Shown here piece by piece: positions 1-7,849 of a stretch of 64,000 nt of DNA. Position numbers and translations under genes: made by a program. Within the stretch, counting starts at the first letter, position 1. Every line of letters starts with the position of its first letter. The stretch covers positions 62,001-126,000 of the forward strand of contig NZ_BAGG01000124.1 of assembly GCF_000308695.1 (NCBI RefSeq), given 5' to 3'. The notes under the pieces are model-generated. The model saw nothing but the letters and a program-made list of their open reading frames with translations. It was not told the origin of the DNA and ran no database searches. The DNA comes from Nocardia takedensis NBRC 100417 (GTDB taxonomy: Bacteria > Actinomycetota > Actinomycetes > Mycobacteriales > Mycobacteriaceae).

Positions 1-2
1 GA

Positions 3-158
3 CTGGGAAATCGCTCGTTCAACCCCGATCCCTCCCATTCCGAAGGCTCCCCGACGGGAATGTCGGCGCACCCGCACCCGGCGCACGACATCCCGGAGAT
101 CGAATACTCCCACGCCGACCGGACCCTCTCGAAGTCCGGTGAATCTAGCGCTCTCTAG
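3..158 (+). CDS. C-terminal end of an unidentified protein (partial)
   Basis: An open frame enters from the left edge and stops with TAG at 156-158, giving 51 C-terminal residues. Most third codon positions are G or C, as in the real genes of this window, which favours true coding. The visible tail is hydrophilic, rich in His, Pro and Ser, and contains an HPHPAHDIPEIEY stretch. I do not recognise the family, and the rest of the gene lies outside the window. Confidence 0.45.
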   Translation: MGNRSFNPDPSHSEGSPTGMSAHPHPAHDIPEIEYSHADRTLSKSGESSAL

Positions 159-374
159 CACTTCGCGTAGATGGGCGTAGAGACGCACGCGATCGGGTTG
201 TCTACTTTTATCTAGCTCATTCGCTACACGGTCGAATATCCCGCTGATCGACCACCGGACTCGGTTGCACAACGTGTCCGTAACGCCCGGTATGAGCGGC
301 TAACGCGCTGGAAATCCCCAGCGACAAGCGGACAAGAACGCTCCGTCCTCGGGTTCTGTGCGACAGGAGGGATC

Positions 375-1325
375 ATGTCCACCACCACTGCCCGCGACGC
401 CGCCGACGGCAGGCGTCTGACGGTGACCACCGACGACGGGGTGCCGATCGCCGTCCACCGGTACGGCGGCGCGGACGCCCGACTGACCGTGGTCTTCGTA
501 CACGGCCACTGCCTGCGCACCGATTCGTGGTCCTACCTGCGCGAACATCTCGCGCGCCGCTGGGGAGCCGACATCGGGATGGTGTTCTACGACCACCGCG
601 GACACGGCGAATCCGGCAGTGCCGCGCCCGCGACCTACACGATCGACCAACTCGGCCGCGACCTGGACGCGGTGCTGCGCGTGATCGTCCCGACCGGGCC
701 GATCGTCTTGGTCGGCCATTCGATGGGCGCGATGGTGACCTTGGCCTACGCGCGACTGTTCCCGCACACGATCGGCACGCGGGTGGTGGGCGTCGGGTTG
801 ATCGCGGGCGCGGCGGGCGGCGTCACCCGGATCGGGCTCGGCCGGTTCCTGCACCGGTACGCGGTGGCCTCGCTCCAGGTGGCGGTGGTGCGCGCGCCGC
901 GAATGATGCAGGCGTCCAAGCAGATGACCCGGCGGATCTTCGAGCCGATCGTGCGCGAGGCCCAGTTCGGCACGCGCGCGGTCAATCCGCGGATGGCGGC
1001 GATCGCGACGGCGATGCTCAACGACACCCCACTGCTGACCATGTCGAGTTTCCTGGCTTCGTTCATCGCCTTCGACGAGACCGCGACGTTGCACCGACTC
1101 GGCGCCATACCCGCCCTGGTGCTGGCGGGCACGGCGGACATCGTCGTCCCGTACGCGCATTCGGTCGTGCTGGCCTCGCAGTTGGCGTGCGCGGAACTGG
1201 TGGCCGTCGACGGCGCGGGGCACAGCGTGATCCTGGAGCGCGCGGAGGAGGTGGCGCTGTCGCTGGTGGCGCTGGTGGACCGGGTGCTCGCCGCTGGTGC
1301 GGCGCCCTACGCGACCGCGGGCTGA
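375..1325 (+). CDS. alpha/beta-fold hydrolase
   Basis: A 316-residue alpha/beta hydrolase that probably hydrolyses an ester or related bond of unknown substrate. The nucleophile elbow GHSMG is at about residues 114-118 (Ser116). An HGH oxyanion-type motif is near 43-45, the DHRGHGES strand-loop is at 73-80, and the likely catalytic His is in GHS at about 283, with the acid in the LAGTADIVVP segment. The ATG has an AGGAGGG Shine-Dalgarno at 365-371. No signal peptide is seen, so the protein is probably cytosolic. It is transcribed alone. The fold is secure; the substrate cannot be named from sequence. Confidence 0.9.
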   Translation: MSTTTARDAADGRRLTVTTDDGVPIAVHRYGGADARLTVVFVHGHCLRTDSWSYLREHLARRWGADIGMVFYDHRGHGESGSAAPATYTIDQLGRDLDAVLRVIVPTGPIVLVGHSMGAMVTLAYARLFPHTIGTRVVGVGLIAGAAGGVTRIGLGRFLHRYAVASLQVAVVRAPRMMQASKQMTRRIFEPIVREAQFGTRAVNPRMAAIATAMLNDTPLLTMSSFLASFIAFDETATLHRLGAIPALVLAGTADIVVPYAHSVVLASQLACAELVAVDGAGHSVILERAEEVALSLVALVDRVLAAGAAPYATAG

Positions 1326-1464
1326 CCCGATTCCGCTGTCGACCCCGGTTGCGGGATCCGGCCGACGCGCGCAGGCTGGGAGAAGTCGCGACGAGGACAG
1401 GCAATCATTGGGCAACTGCACAATGTTTCCCATCCCACGAGCCTGATCCCGATTTGTTCTGTAC

Positions 1465-1497
1465 TGTGTTGTAGATCACGTTGTGTGGTGGATCACA
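1465..1497 (+). promoter_or_regulatory. tandem CRP-like sites
   Basis: Two copies of TGTGTNNNNGATCAC start at 1465 and 1482, 17 bp apart. The second reads TGTGT-N6-TCACA, one base from the actinobacterial CRP/GlxR consensus TGTGA-N6-TCACA; the first ends TCACG. They lie about 90-125 bp upstream of the ATG at 1589. Control of that gene by a CRP-family regulator is an inference. Confidence 0.4.
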
Positions 1498-1588
1498 CGA
1501 CTCGGCCCCGCGCGTCCCGAGCAATGGCGCACGACCAAGGGCGGGCAGGCCGAGATTCCCGATCCGCTCACCATCACAGGAGGTAACG

Positions 1589-1876
1589 ATGACACGCAGC
1601 GACATCGCGGAACTACGCTACGCGGTCGGCCAACTCCGGCAATCCATCGGCGCACTGCGGACGCACTACGGTGACGCGAAGACCGTCCGCAGGCTGGAAA
1701 ACGACTTGGAGCGGCTCGTCATCGATGCCGAGGAGTTCGAACAGGCACCGCCGCCGGAGGTGCCGCTCCGGCCACAGGACACCATCTACGTCCCCGACAG
1801 CAAATCCGACGAAGCCGCCTGGATGGGCGCGCAGGACGAAGGTCTGGGCTTCCACTCCCGGCCCCGCACCAAGTAG
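1589..1876 (+). CDS. small conserved-looking hypothetical protein
   Basis: A 95-residue protein. The first 55 residues look helical and charged, possibly a short coiled coil (AVGQLRQSIGALR, then RRLENDLERL). A Pro-rich linker and an acidic, Trp-containing C-terminus follow. The ATG at 1589 is preceded by a consensus AGGAGGT, which decides the start against longer upstream frames. There is no signal peptide or membrane segment. Tandem CRP-like sites lie upstream and a hairpin terminator follows. I do not recognise the family. Confidence 0.75.
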   Translation: MTRSDIAELRYAVGQLRQSIGALRTHYGDAKTVRRLENDLERLVIDAEEFEQAPPPEVPLRPQDTIYVPDSKSDEAAWMGAQDEGLGFHSRPRTK

Positions 1877-1883
1877 GTCGACG

Positions 1884-1907
1884 GGTGGGCGGACCGCACC
1901 GCCCACC
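1884..1907. terminator. bidirectional hairpin terminator
   Basis: A perfect 9-bp stem GGTGGGCGG/CCGCCCACC with a 6-nt loop sits in the 37-bp gap between the convergent small gene (stop at 1876) and the thiolase gene (stop at 1914). There is no T-run, as is usual in high-GC actinobacteria. Confidence 0.7.
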
Positions 1908-1913
1908 TTCCGG

Positions 1914-3131
1914 TCAGGCCCGGTGCCGACCGGGTCGACGCGCGGGCCGCACCCCGTGGAAGCGCGCCCCGCGCGGGGCCTCCACCTCGGGTGCGGTGTC
2001 GGCCGACTCGAACAGTGCCGCGATCCCGTGATCGTGACCCAGCGCGATGGCCTCGAGTCCGTAGCGCCCCTGCGTGCGTGAGAGTTCGTGCAGCATCGTG
2101 GTCATGATGCGCAGTCCGGTCGCTCCCACCGGATGACCGAGCGCGATCGATGACCCGTTGACGTTGAGTCGGTCGCGCGGATCGAGATCCCATTCACGCG
2201 CCAGTGCCAGGACCTCCACCGCGAAACCCTCGTTGACCTCGATGAGATCGATCTCGTCGAGCGCGAACCCGGTGCGCCCGAGCAGTTTCGCGACGGCGGG
2301 CGCGGCCCCGAGGGTGGCCGAATCCTCCGAGCAGCCCGCCGCGGCCCAGCCCACCAGGAAGGCCATCGGGGTCAGCCCCAGTTCCTCGAGCCGGTCCTCG
2401 GCGACCACCAGGCACCCGGACGCGCCGTGCCGGTGCGAACTCATGTTGCCCGCGGTGACGATGCCGTCGGACATCAGCGGGCGCAGCGCCGCCAGGGTGC
2501 GGGTCGACACGTCGTCGCGCACGCCCTCGTCGCGCAGGATGCGATGGCCCGCGAGGTCGAAGCCCGGTTCGACCCACCCCGGTGGCGCGGCGGTGACGCT
2601 GAGCGGGATGACCTCGGCGGCGAATGTGCCCTGCCGCCAGGCGCGCGCGGCCTTGCGGTGACTCGCGACCGCGAATTCGTCGGCCTCGACGCGACCGATG
2701 CCGTAGTAGCGCGCGACCTGTTCGGCGTTGGCGAGTTCGACCGATCGGGTGCGTTCGTCGGTGAAGGGGTCGGCGGCGCTTTCGACGCCGCCCGCCACGA
2801 CCACGTCGGCGGCGCCGGTCTGCACCATCATCGCGGCGGTGATCACGGCTTGCAGTCCGCTGCCGCTGCGGCGGTCGGTGAGGAATCCGGGGACGGCGAA
2901 GGGTAGTCCGGCGCCGCGCGCGGCGGCCCGGCCGAGTTCGGGTGCGCCGTAGGCGCCGCCGTCGACGCAGGCCATCGCCACGTCTTCGATGCGCCACGGA
3001 TCGATGCCGGAACGTTCCATGACGGCGGAGAGCACCGTGGTGGCCAGCCAGTCCGGCGGCATTCCGGTCAGTGCCCCGCCTTCCACGCCGCCGGGTGTGC
3101 GGACCGGTGCGACGATCGCGGCTCGTCTCAT
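1914..3131 (-). CDS. thiolase-family protein lacking both catalytic cysteines
   Basis: A 405-residue thiolase-fold protein of near-standard length. The N-terminal active-site motif, normally C-x-S-G-L, reads RRSGSGLQA with Ser89 where the nucleophilic Cys belongs (AGC codon). The C-terminal CxGxG motif reads ALGHDHG with Ala363 replacing the second Cys. NEGFA (about 300-304) and the GHP histidine (His333) are kept. Normal Claisen condensation or thiolysis is therefore unlikely; it may be a non-thiolytic homologue or a structural subunit. The start ATG at 3131 has AGGAG 7 bp upstream. The open frame upstream of this ATG is not needed. A basic, Pro/Arg-rich tail follows the domain. Confidence 0.88.
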   Translation of the reverse strand: MRRAAIVAPVRTPGGVEGGALTGMPPDWLATTVLSAVMERSGIDPWRIEDVAMACVDGGAYGAPELGRAAARGAGLPFAVPGFLTDRRSGSGLQAVITAAMMVQTGAADVVVAGGVESAADPFTDERTRSVELANAEQVARYYGIGRVEADEFAVASHRKAARAWRQGTFAAEVIPLSVTAAPPGWVEPGFDLAGHRILRDEGVRDDVSTRTLAALRPLMSDGIVTAGNMSSHRHGASGCLVVAEDRLEELGLTPMAFLVGWAAAGCSEDSATLGAAPAVAKLLGRTGFALDEIDLIEVNEGFAVEVLALAREWDLDPRDRLNVNGSSIALGHPVGATGLRIMTTMLHELSRTQGRYGLEAIALGHDHGIAALFESADTAPEVEAPRGARFHGVRPARRPGRHRA

Positions 3132-3554
3132 GATGGTGACTCCTTCCCCGACAACGGCCAGGGCCCCAACCGCGGTGCGACACGAGAGGTACCGGGGACG
3201 TCGGTGTCGGCCGGACCGCCCGTTCCCACCACGGGCGTGACGAACGCATACGCGCACGTCGACAGGTATATCTCCAGGAAATGTGACCACGGGATTGTTG
3301 CCTGCGTGTGACGGTTCGTGACCGATATTTCCGACTCCGCGAACGGCTTCCCCACGCGTCTCGCGAATCACGTTCTGCCCTTGTCGCGTTCGTCGGAGGG
3401 GCCCTGTTCCGCGGGCGCGCGCCGCCCACCTGCGGCCCAGTTCGATGTGGCGCAAATCATATGCCACCCGGTCGGTCGGGATTGCCGGGACCCGATCCAA
3501 TCGATAGCGGCCGGGGCGTATGGTGCTGTGCATCACATTCGATTTGCGGAGGTA
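3132..3554. other. divergent intergenic region between thiolase and sdh genes
   Basis: This 423-bp gap must hold the promoters of the leftward thiolase gene and the rightward sdh operon. A TATGGT hexamer at 3519-3524 could be a -10 element for sdh, but no convincing -35 is correctly spaced. GGAGG at 3547-3552 serves the short upstream ORF. I see no tRNA, strong dyad or further gene here. Confidence 0.5.
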
Positions 3555-3599
3555 ATGATGACCACCCGCACAGCACCCCAGCGAGGCATCCACCCGTGA
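3555..3599 (+). CDS. short upstream ORF coupled to sdhC
   Basis: A 14-codon frame starts with two ATGs (3555, 3558) 4-7 bp after a strong GGAGG and ends in TGA at 3597-3599. That stop overlaps the GTG start of sdhC at 3596 (GTGA). sdhC itself has only a weak ribosome site, so translation of this mini-ORF could feed ribosomes into sdhC. The peptide has no recognisable motif. The alternative is that the mini-ORF is simply an unused better-looking start. Confidence 0.4.
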   Translation: MMTTRTAPQRGIHP

Positions 3600-4426
3600 G
3601 TGCCGCACCGACCGCCGCCCCCGAGCCGGGCACCGGCGTATTCAGCAAGTCGAGAGCCCGCATCGCCGAACGCACCCTGCGCACCGACCGCTGGTGGGTC
3701 CCACCGCTGATCACCGCGCTGGGACTGACCGCCTTCGTCGTCTACGCGACCATCAGATCCTTTGTGCGCGAAGCATACTGGGTCGAGCAGTACCACTACC
3801 TGACCCCCTTCTACTCCCCCTGCCTGAGCACCTCGTGCGTACCAGGCTCCTCGCACTTCGGCACCCCGTTCGGCGACCTGCCGATGTTCGTGCCGCTGGG
3901 CTTCGTCGTCCTGCCGTTCCTACTCGGCTTCCGACTGACCTGCTACTACTACCGCAAGGCCTACTACCGCGCCTTCTGGTTCTCCCCGCCCGCCTGCGCG
4001 GTCGCCGAACCGCACGCGCGCTACTCCGGGGAGACGAAACTCCCGCTCATCATCCAGAACGCGCACCGCTACTTCTTCTATGTCGCGCTGGTGGTTTCGC
4101 TGATCAACACCTACGACGCCGTCACCGCCTTCCACGGAAAGACCGGTGGGTTCGGTTTCGGACTCGGCAACATCGTGCTGCTCGCGAACGTCATCCTGCT
4201 GTGGGCCTACACCCTGTCCTGCCACTCGTGCAGGCACATCATGGGCGGCAAGCTCAAACACTTCTCCGCCCATCCGGTGCGGTACTGGTTCTGGACCCAG
4301 GTCTCCAAGCTCAACACCCGCCACATGGCGCTGGCCTGGACGACGCTCGGCACCCTCGTGCTCACCGACTTCTACGTGATGTTGGTTGCGAGCGACACGA
4401 TCTCGGACCTCCGGTTCATCAACTGA
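3596..4426 (+). CDS. sdhC: succinate dehydrogenase (Sdh1 type) membrane anchor subunit
   Basis: A 276-residue integral membrane protein with about five hydrophobic segments (near 37-57, 95-115, 163-182, 195-217 and 245-265). It has the size of the mycobacterial Rv0249c-type anchor and lies directly before sdhA and sdhB. Cys/His groups face the membrane helices (LTCYYYRK, then CHSCRH at about 215-220). The mycobacterial Sdh1 anchor has been described as carrying a membrane-embedded Rieske-type cluster, and these residues are candidate ligands. The GTG start overlaps the TGA of a mini-ORF; the longer upstream frame is unlikely. It anchors the dehydrogenase and passes electrons from succinate to menaquinone. 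Confidence 0.85.
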   Translation: MSAAPTAAPEPGTGVFSKSRARIAERTLRTDRWWVPPLITALGLTAFVVYATIRSFVREAYWVEQYHYLTPFYSPCLSTSCVPGSSHFGTPFGDLPMFVPLGFVVLPFLLGFRLTCYYYRKAYYRAFWFSPPACAVAEPHARYSGETKLPLIIQNAHRYFFYVALVVSLINTYDAVTAFHGKTGGFGFGLGNIVLLANVILLWAYTLSCHSCRHIMGGKLKHFSAHPVRYWFWTQVSKLNTRHMALAWTTLGTLVLTDFYVMLVASDTISDLRFIN

Positions 4427-4495
4427 CCCCGCGGGCCCGCACCTGAACCACAGGTTCATCGACTGACAGCCCAGCGGTTCGTCGACCGGCAGCCC
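4413..4495. repeat. triplicated GGTTCRTCRAC motif between sdhC and sdhA
   Basis: Three related copies begin at 4413 (spanning the sdhC stop codon), 4453 and 4476. The last two share about 20 bp, starting GGTTC and ending CAGCCC, at 23-bp spacing. TGAACC at 4444-4449 and GGTTCA at 4453-4458 also form a short inverted repeat. The array fills most of the 108-bp gap before sdhA. It looks like local duplication of the gene end; any role in mRNA processing is speculative. Confidence 0.5.
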
Positions 4496-4534
4496 TCCGG
4501 TTCCGCACCGCACAGACCCAGGAGATTCGCGGCA

Positions 4535-6475
4535 ATGCCAGAAGTGGAACGGCACAAATACGACGTCGTCGTGATCGGTGCCGGCGGCGCCGGACTGCGC
4601 GCGGTGATCGAAGCGAGAGAACACGGCCTGTCCGTGGCGGTGGTGTGCAAGTCGCTGTTCGGCAAGGCGCACACCGTCATGGCCGAGGGCGGCTGCGCCG
4701 CCTCGATGGGCAACGCCAACGACAAGGACAGTTGGCAGACCCATTTCAAGGACACCATGCGCGGTGGCAAATTCCTCAACAACTGGCGCATGGCCGAACT
4801 GCACGCCCAAGAGGCCCCGGACCGGGTCTGGGAACTCGAGACCTACGGCGCGCTGTTCGACCGGACCGCCGACGGCCGGATCAGCCAGCGCAACTTCGGC
4901 GGCCACACCTATCCGCGCCTGGCCCACGTCGGCGACCGCACCGGACTCGAGATCATCCGCACCATGCAGCAGAAGATCGTGTCGCTGCAACAGGAGGATC
5001 ACGCCGAGACCGGCGACTACGAGGCGCGCATCAAGGTCTTCGCCGAATGCACCGTCACCGAACTGCTCAAGGACGGCGACCGGATCGCGGGCGCGTTCGG
5101 CTACTGGCGCGAATCGGGCAAGTTCGTCCTGTTCGAGGCGCCCGCCGTGGTGCTGGCCACCGGCGGCGTCGGCAAGTCCTACAAGGTCACCTCGAACTCG
5201 TGGGAGTACACCGGCGACGGGCACGCGCTGGCCCTGCGCGCCGGGGCGACCCTGATCAACATGGAGTTCCTGCAATTCCACCCGACCGGGATGGTCTGGC
5301 CGCCCAGCGTGAAGGGCATCCTGGTGACCGAGGGCGTGCGCGGCGACGGGGGCGTGCTCAAGAACACCGAAGACAAGCGGTTCATGTTCGAGTACATCCC
5401 CGCGGTGTTCAAAGGCCAGTACGCCGAGACCGAGGCCGAGGCCGACCAGTGGTTGAAGGACAACGACTCGGCGCGGCGCACCCCCGACCTGCTCCCCCGC
5501 GACGAGGTCGCGCGGGCGATCAACGAAGAGGTCAAGGCGGGACGCGGCACCAAGAACGGCGGCGTCTACCTCGACATCGCCTCGCGGTTGCCCGCCGAGG
5601 AGATCCGCAGGCGACTGCCCTCGATGTACCACCAGTTCAAGGAACTGGCCGACGTCGACATCACCAAGGAGCCCATGGAGGTCGGCCCGACCTGCCACTA
5701 CGTCATGGGCGGCATCGAGGTCGCCCCCGATACCGGCGCGGCGACGGTGCCCGGCCTGTTCGCGGCGGGCGAATGCTCCGGCGGTATGCACGGGTCCAAC
5801 CGCCTGGGCGGCAACTCGCTGTCGGACCTGCTGGTCTTCGGCAGGCGGGCCGGACTCGGCGCGGCCACCTACGTCGAACAACTCGCGCAGCGCCCGGCGG
5901 TCGCCGACGACGACGTCTCCCGGGCCGCGGCCGAGGCCGTCGCCCCGTTCGATCCGCCGTCCGACGGCGCGGGCGAGAACCCCTACACCCTGCACACCGA
6001 TCTCCAGCAGGCGATGAACGACCTGGTCGGCATCATCCGCAAGGAGCACGAACTGCGCGAGGCGATCGAACGACTCGCCGCCCTGCGGGCCCGGTTCTCG
6101 GGCGTGCTGGTCGAGGGGCACCGCCAGTTCAACCCGGGCTGGCACCTGGCCCTGGACCTGCGCAACATGCTGCTGGTCAGCGAATGCGTCGCCCGAGCGG
6201 CGCTGCTGCGCACCGAGAGTCGCGGCGGACACACCCGCGACGATCATCCGGCGATGGACCCGGACTGGCGCAACAAACTGCTGGTCTGCTCGATCGATCC
6301 GGCCGAGGCGGACCTCGCGGTGCCCGCGGTGCGGGTCGTCTCCGAGGACCAGATCCCGATGCGCGCGGATCTGCTCGCGCTGTTCGACCTGTCCGAACTC
6401 GAGAAGTACTACAACCCCGCCGAACTCGCGGACCATCCGTCCGGTTCGGCCTCTGCCACGGAAGGTGAGGCGTGA
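4535..6475 (+). CDS. sdhA: succinate dehydrogenase/fumarate reductase flavoprotein subunit
   Basis: A 646-residue flavoprotein that oxidises succinate to fumarate in the TCA cycle and respiratory chain. The dinucleotide-binding motif GAGGAG is at about 15-20. The His for covalent FAD attachment is His46 in KAHTVMAEGG. Substrate and FAD motifs FHPTGM, TEGVRGDGG and HGSNRLGGNS follow in order, with the helical C-terminal domain after about residue 450. Spacing is operonic: about 108 bp after sdhC and a 4-bp GTGA overlap with sdhB. The length matches the mycobacterial Rv0248c class. No defect is visible. Confidence 0.97.
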   Translation: MPEVERHKYDVVVIGAGGAGLRAVIEAREHGLSVAVVCKSLFGKAHTVMAEGGCAASMGNANDKDSWQTHFKDTMRGGKFLNNWRMAELHAQEAPDRVWELETYGALFDRTADGRISQRNFGGHTYPRLAHVGDRTGLEIIRTMQQKIVSLQQEDHAETGDYEARIKVFAECTVTELLKDGDRIAGAFGYWRESGKFVLFEAPAVVLATGGVGKSYKVTSNSWEYTGDGHALALRAGATLINMEFLQFHPTGMVWPPSVKGILVTEGVRGDGGVLKNTEDKRFMFEYIPAVFKGQYAETEAEADQWLKDNDSARRTPDLLPRDEVARAINEEVKAGRGTKNGGVYLDIASRLPAEEIRRRLPSMYHQFKELADVDITKEPMEVGPTCHYVMGGIEVAPDTGAATVPGLFAAGECSGGMHGSNRLGGNSLSDLLVFGRRAGLGAATYVEQLAQRPAVADDDVSRAAAEAVAPFDPPSDGAGENPYTLHTDLQQAMNDLVGIIRKEHELREAIERLAALRARFSGVLVEGHRQFNPGWHLALDLRNMLLVSECVARAALLRTESRGGHTRDDHPAMDPDWRNKLLVCSIDPAEADLAVPAVRVVSEDQIPMRADLLALFDLSELEKYYNPAELADHPSGSASATEGEA

Positions 6476-7224
6476 CGATGGGTTACGACGCCAATTTCCG
6501 CGTGTGGCGCGGTGACCAGGACGGCGGCGATCTCGCGGATTTCACGGTCGAGGTGAACGAGGGCGAAGTGGTCCTCGACATCATCCACCGCCTCCAGGCC
6601 ACCCAGGCGCCCGATCTCGCGGTGCGCTGGAATTGCAAAGCGGGCAAATGCGGTTCGTGCTCGGCCGAGGTCAACGGTCGCCCGCGACTGCTGTGCATGA
6701 CGCGCATGTCGACCTTCGAGCCCGACGAGTTGATCACCGTGACCCCGATGCGGACCTTCCCGGTCATCCGCGATCTGGTCACCGACGTGTCGTTCAACTA
6801 CCAGAAGGCCAGGGAGATACCGTCTTTCACCCCGCCGGACGATCTCAAGCCGGGTGACTACCGGATGAAGCAGGTCGATGTGGAACGCTCCCAGGAGTTC
6901 CGCAAGTGCATCGAATGCTTCCTGTGCCAGAACACCTGTCACGTGGTGCGTGACCACGAGGAGAACAAGCAGTCCTTCGCCGGGCCGCGATTCCTCATGC
7001 GCATCGCGGAATTGGAGATGCATCCGCTGGATGTCGCCGACCGCCGCGACCTCGCCCAGGACGAGCAGGGCCTGGGCATGTGCAACATCACCAAGTGCTG
7101 TACCGAGGTCTGCCCGGAGCACATCGGGATCACCGACAACGCGCTGATCCCGATGAAGGAACGGGTGGCCGATCGCAAATATGATCCGCTGGTGTGGTTG
7201 GGCAACAAGCTCTTCCGTCGCTGA
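6472..7224 (+). CDS. sdhB: succinate dehydrogenase iron-sulfur subunit
   Basis: A 250-residue electron-transfer subunit. The N-terminal ferredoxin domain has a [2Fe-2S] cysteine set (CKAGKCGSC, then a Cys after RPRLL). The C-terminal domain has CIECFLCQNTC and CCTEVCPEH cysteine clusters for the remaining centres. The annotated GTG overlaps the sdhA stop (GTGA); an ATG two codons later (6478) is equally plausible, with GAAGGTGAGG upstream. It links the sdhA flavin to the sdhC quinone site and is the last gene of the operon, followed by a strong terminator. Confidence 0.96.
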   Translation: MTMGYDANFRVWRGDQDGGDLADFTVEVNEGEVVLDIIHRLQATQAPDLAVRWNCKAGKCGSCSAEVNGRPRLLCMTRMSTFEPDELITVTPMRTFPVIRDLVTDVSFNYQKAREIPSFTPPDDLKPGDYRMKQVDVERSQEFRKCIECFLCQNTCHVVRDHEENKQSFAGPRFLMRIAELEMHPLDVADRRDLAQDEQGLGMCNITKCCTEVCPEHIGITDNALIPMKERVADRKYDPLVWLGNKLFRR

Positions 7225-7233
7225 ACGCCCGAA

Positions 7234-7266
7234 GGGCCGGTCGGATTCCGGGAATCCGACCGGCCC
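7234..7266 (+). terminator. sdh operon terminator
   Basis: A perfect 16-bp inverted repeat, GGGCCGGTCGGATTCC and its complement around a single central base, starts 10 bp after the sdhB stop. There is no U-tract. The next gene is convergent, so the hairpin may work in both directions. Confidence 0.85.
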
Positions 7267-7278
7267 TCCGCACCCGAA

Positions 7279-7476
7279 TCACAACATCGCCACGACTCCG
7301 ATGGCGACCGCCCACACCAGAACCCCGACGAACAACGCCGGCAGCAACGAGCTGGTGAGCACGTAGACGCCGATCGTCGACACCGCGAACAGCAACGCGA
7401 CGATCAGCCATTCCACCCAATCGCCGGGCCGCAGCTTCTTGTACCGGGGTGGGGCATTCTTCAACCCTCGGTCCAC
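7279..7476 (-). CDS. small two-helix membrane protein
   Basis: About 65 residues: a basic, Lys/Pro-rich N-terminus (PPRYKKLRPGDW) followed by two closely spaced hydrophobic helices that fill the rest. The proposed GTG at 7476 has no clear Shine-Dalgarno, and the open frame continues upstream, so the start is uncertain. It is convergent with the sdh operon. Family and function are unknown; it resembles the many short actinobacterial membrane proteins of two helices. Confidence 0.6.
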   Translation of the reverse strand: MDRGLKNAPPRYKKLRPGDWVEWLIVALLFAVSTIGVYVLTSSLLPALFVGVLVWAVAIGVVAML

Positions 7477-7541
7477 GTGATATCGGTTACCCCGTCTGGC
7501 CTGCGCTAAACCCGCGAACGGGCCGTCCGGGACACGGTGAT

Positions 7542-7769
7542 TCAGCCCCGCGGACGGTCGAATTCGCCGTCGTTGACGCCCGCCGTGAACGCCGCCCACT
7601 CGCCCGGGGTGAACACCAGTACGTGCCCCTCGGGGTCCTTGCCGTCGCGCAGACCCACGTGACCGTCGGCGAGCAGCGCGACCTCCACGCTGTCGCGGCC
7701 GCCCGCGCTGCCCGCCTTCCGCCACACCGCCGCGCTGAGATCGATCTCGCCGCCGCCGTCGACACTCAT
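7542..7769 (-). CDS. DUF397 domain protein
   Basis: A 75-residue DUF397 protein. Typical features are the AAVWRKAG start of the domain, VEVALLADGHVGLRDGKDPEG in the middle and the conserved FTPGEWAAFTAGVNDGEFD end. It lies 80 bp downstream of an XRE/DUF5753 regulator on the same strand, the usual actinobacterial pairing (AbaA/WhiJ/BldB-type loci in Streptomyces). Such small acidic partners are thought to modulate the regulator. The ATG at 7769 has only a weak ribosome site. Confidence 0.88.
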   Translation of the reverse strand: MSVDGGGEIDLSAAVWRKAGSAGGRDSVEVALLADGHVGLRDGKDPEGHVLVFTPGEWAAFTAGVNDGEFDRPRG

Positions 7770-7849
7770 GAGCCGATTCCTTTCCCCTACCGATTTGTCG
7801 CATGCGCGCTCCACGCGCCGGATACGCCCCGCACTCGGACGCTCCCCCG

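Noticed and set aside
3920..6436. An 838-codon open frame antisense to sdhC/sdhA
   Set aside because: Long antisense frames are expected opposite high-GC genes. The sense strand encodes intact SdhC and SdhA with all motifs, and the antisense product is a low-complexity Gly/Val/Asp/Arg sequence with no domain.
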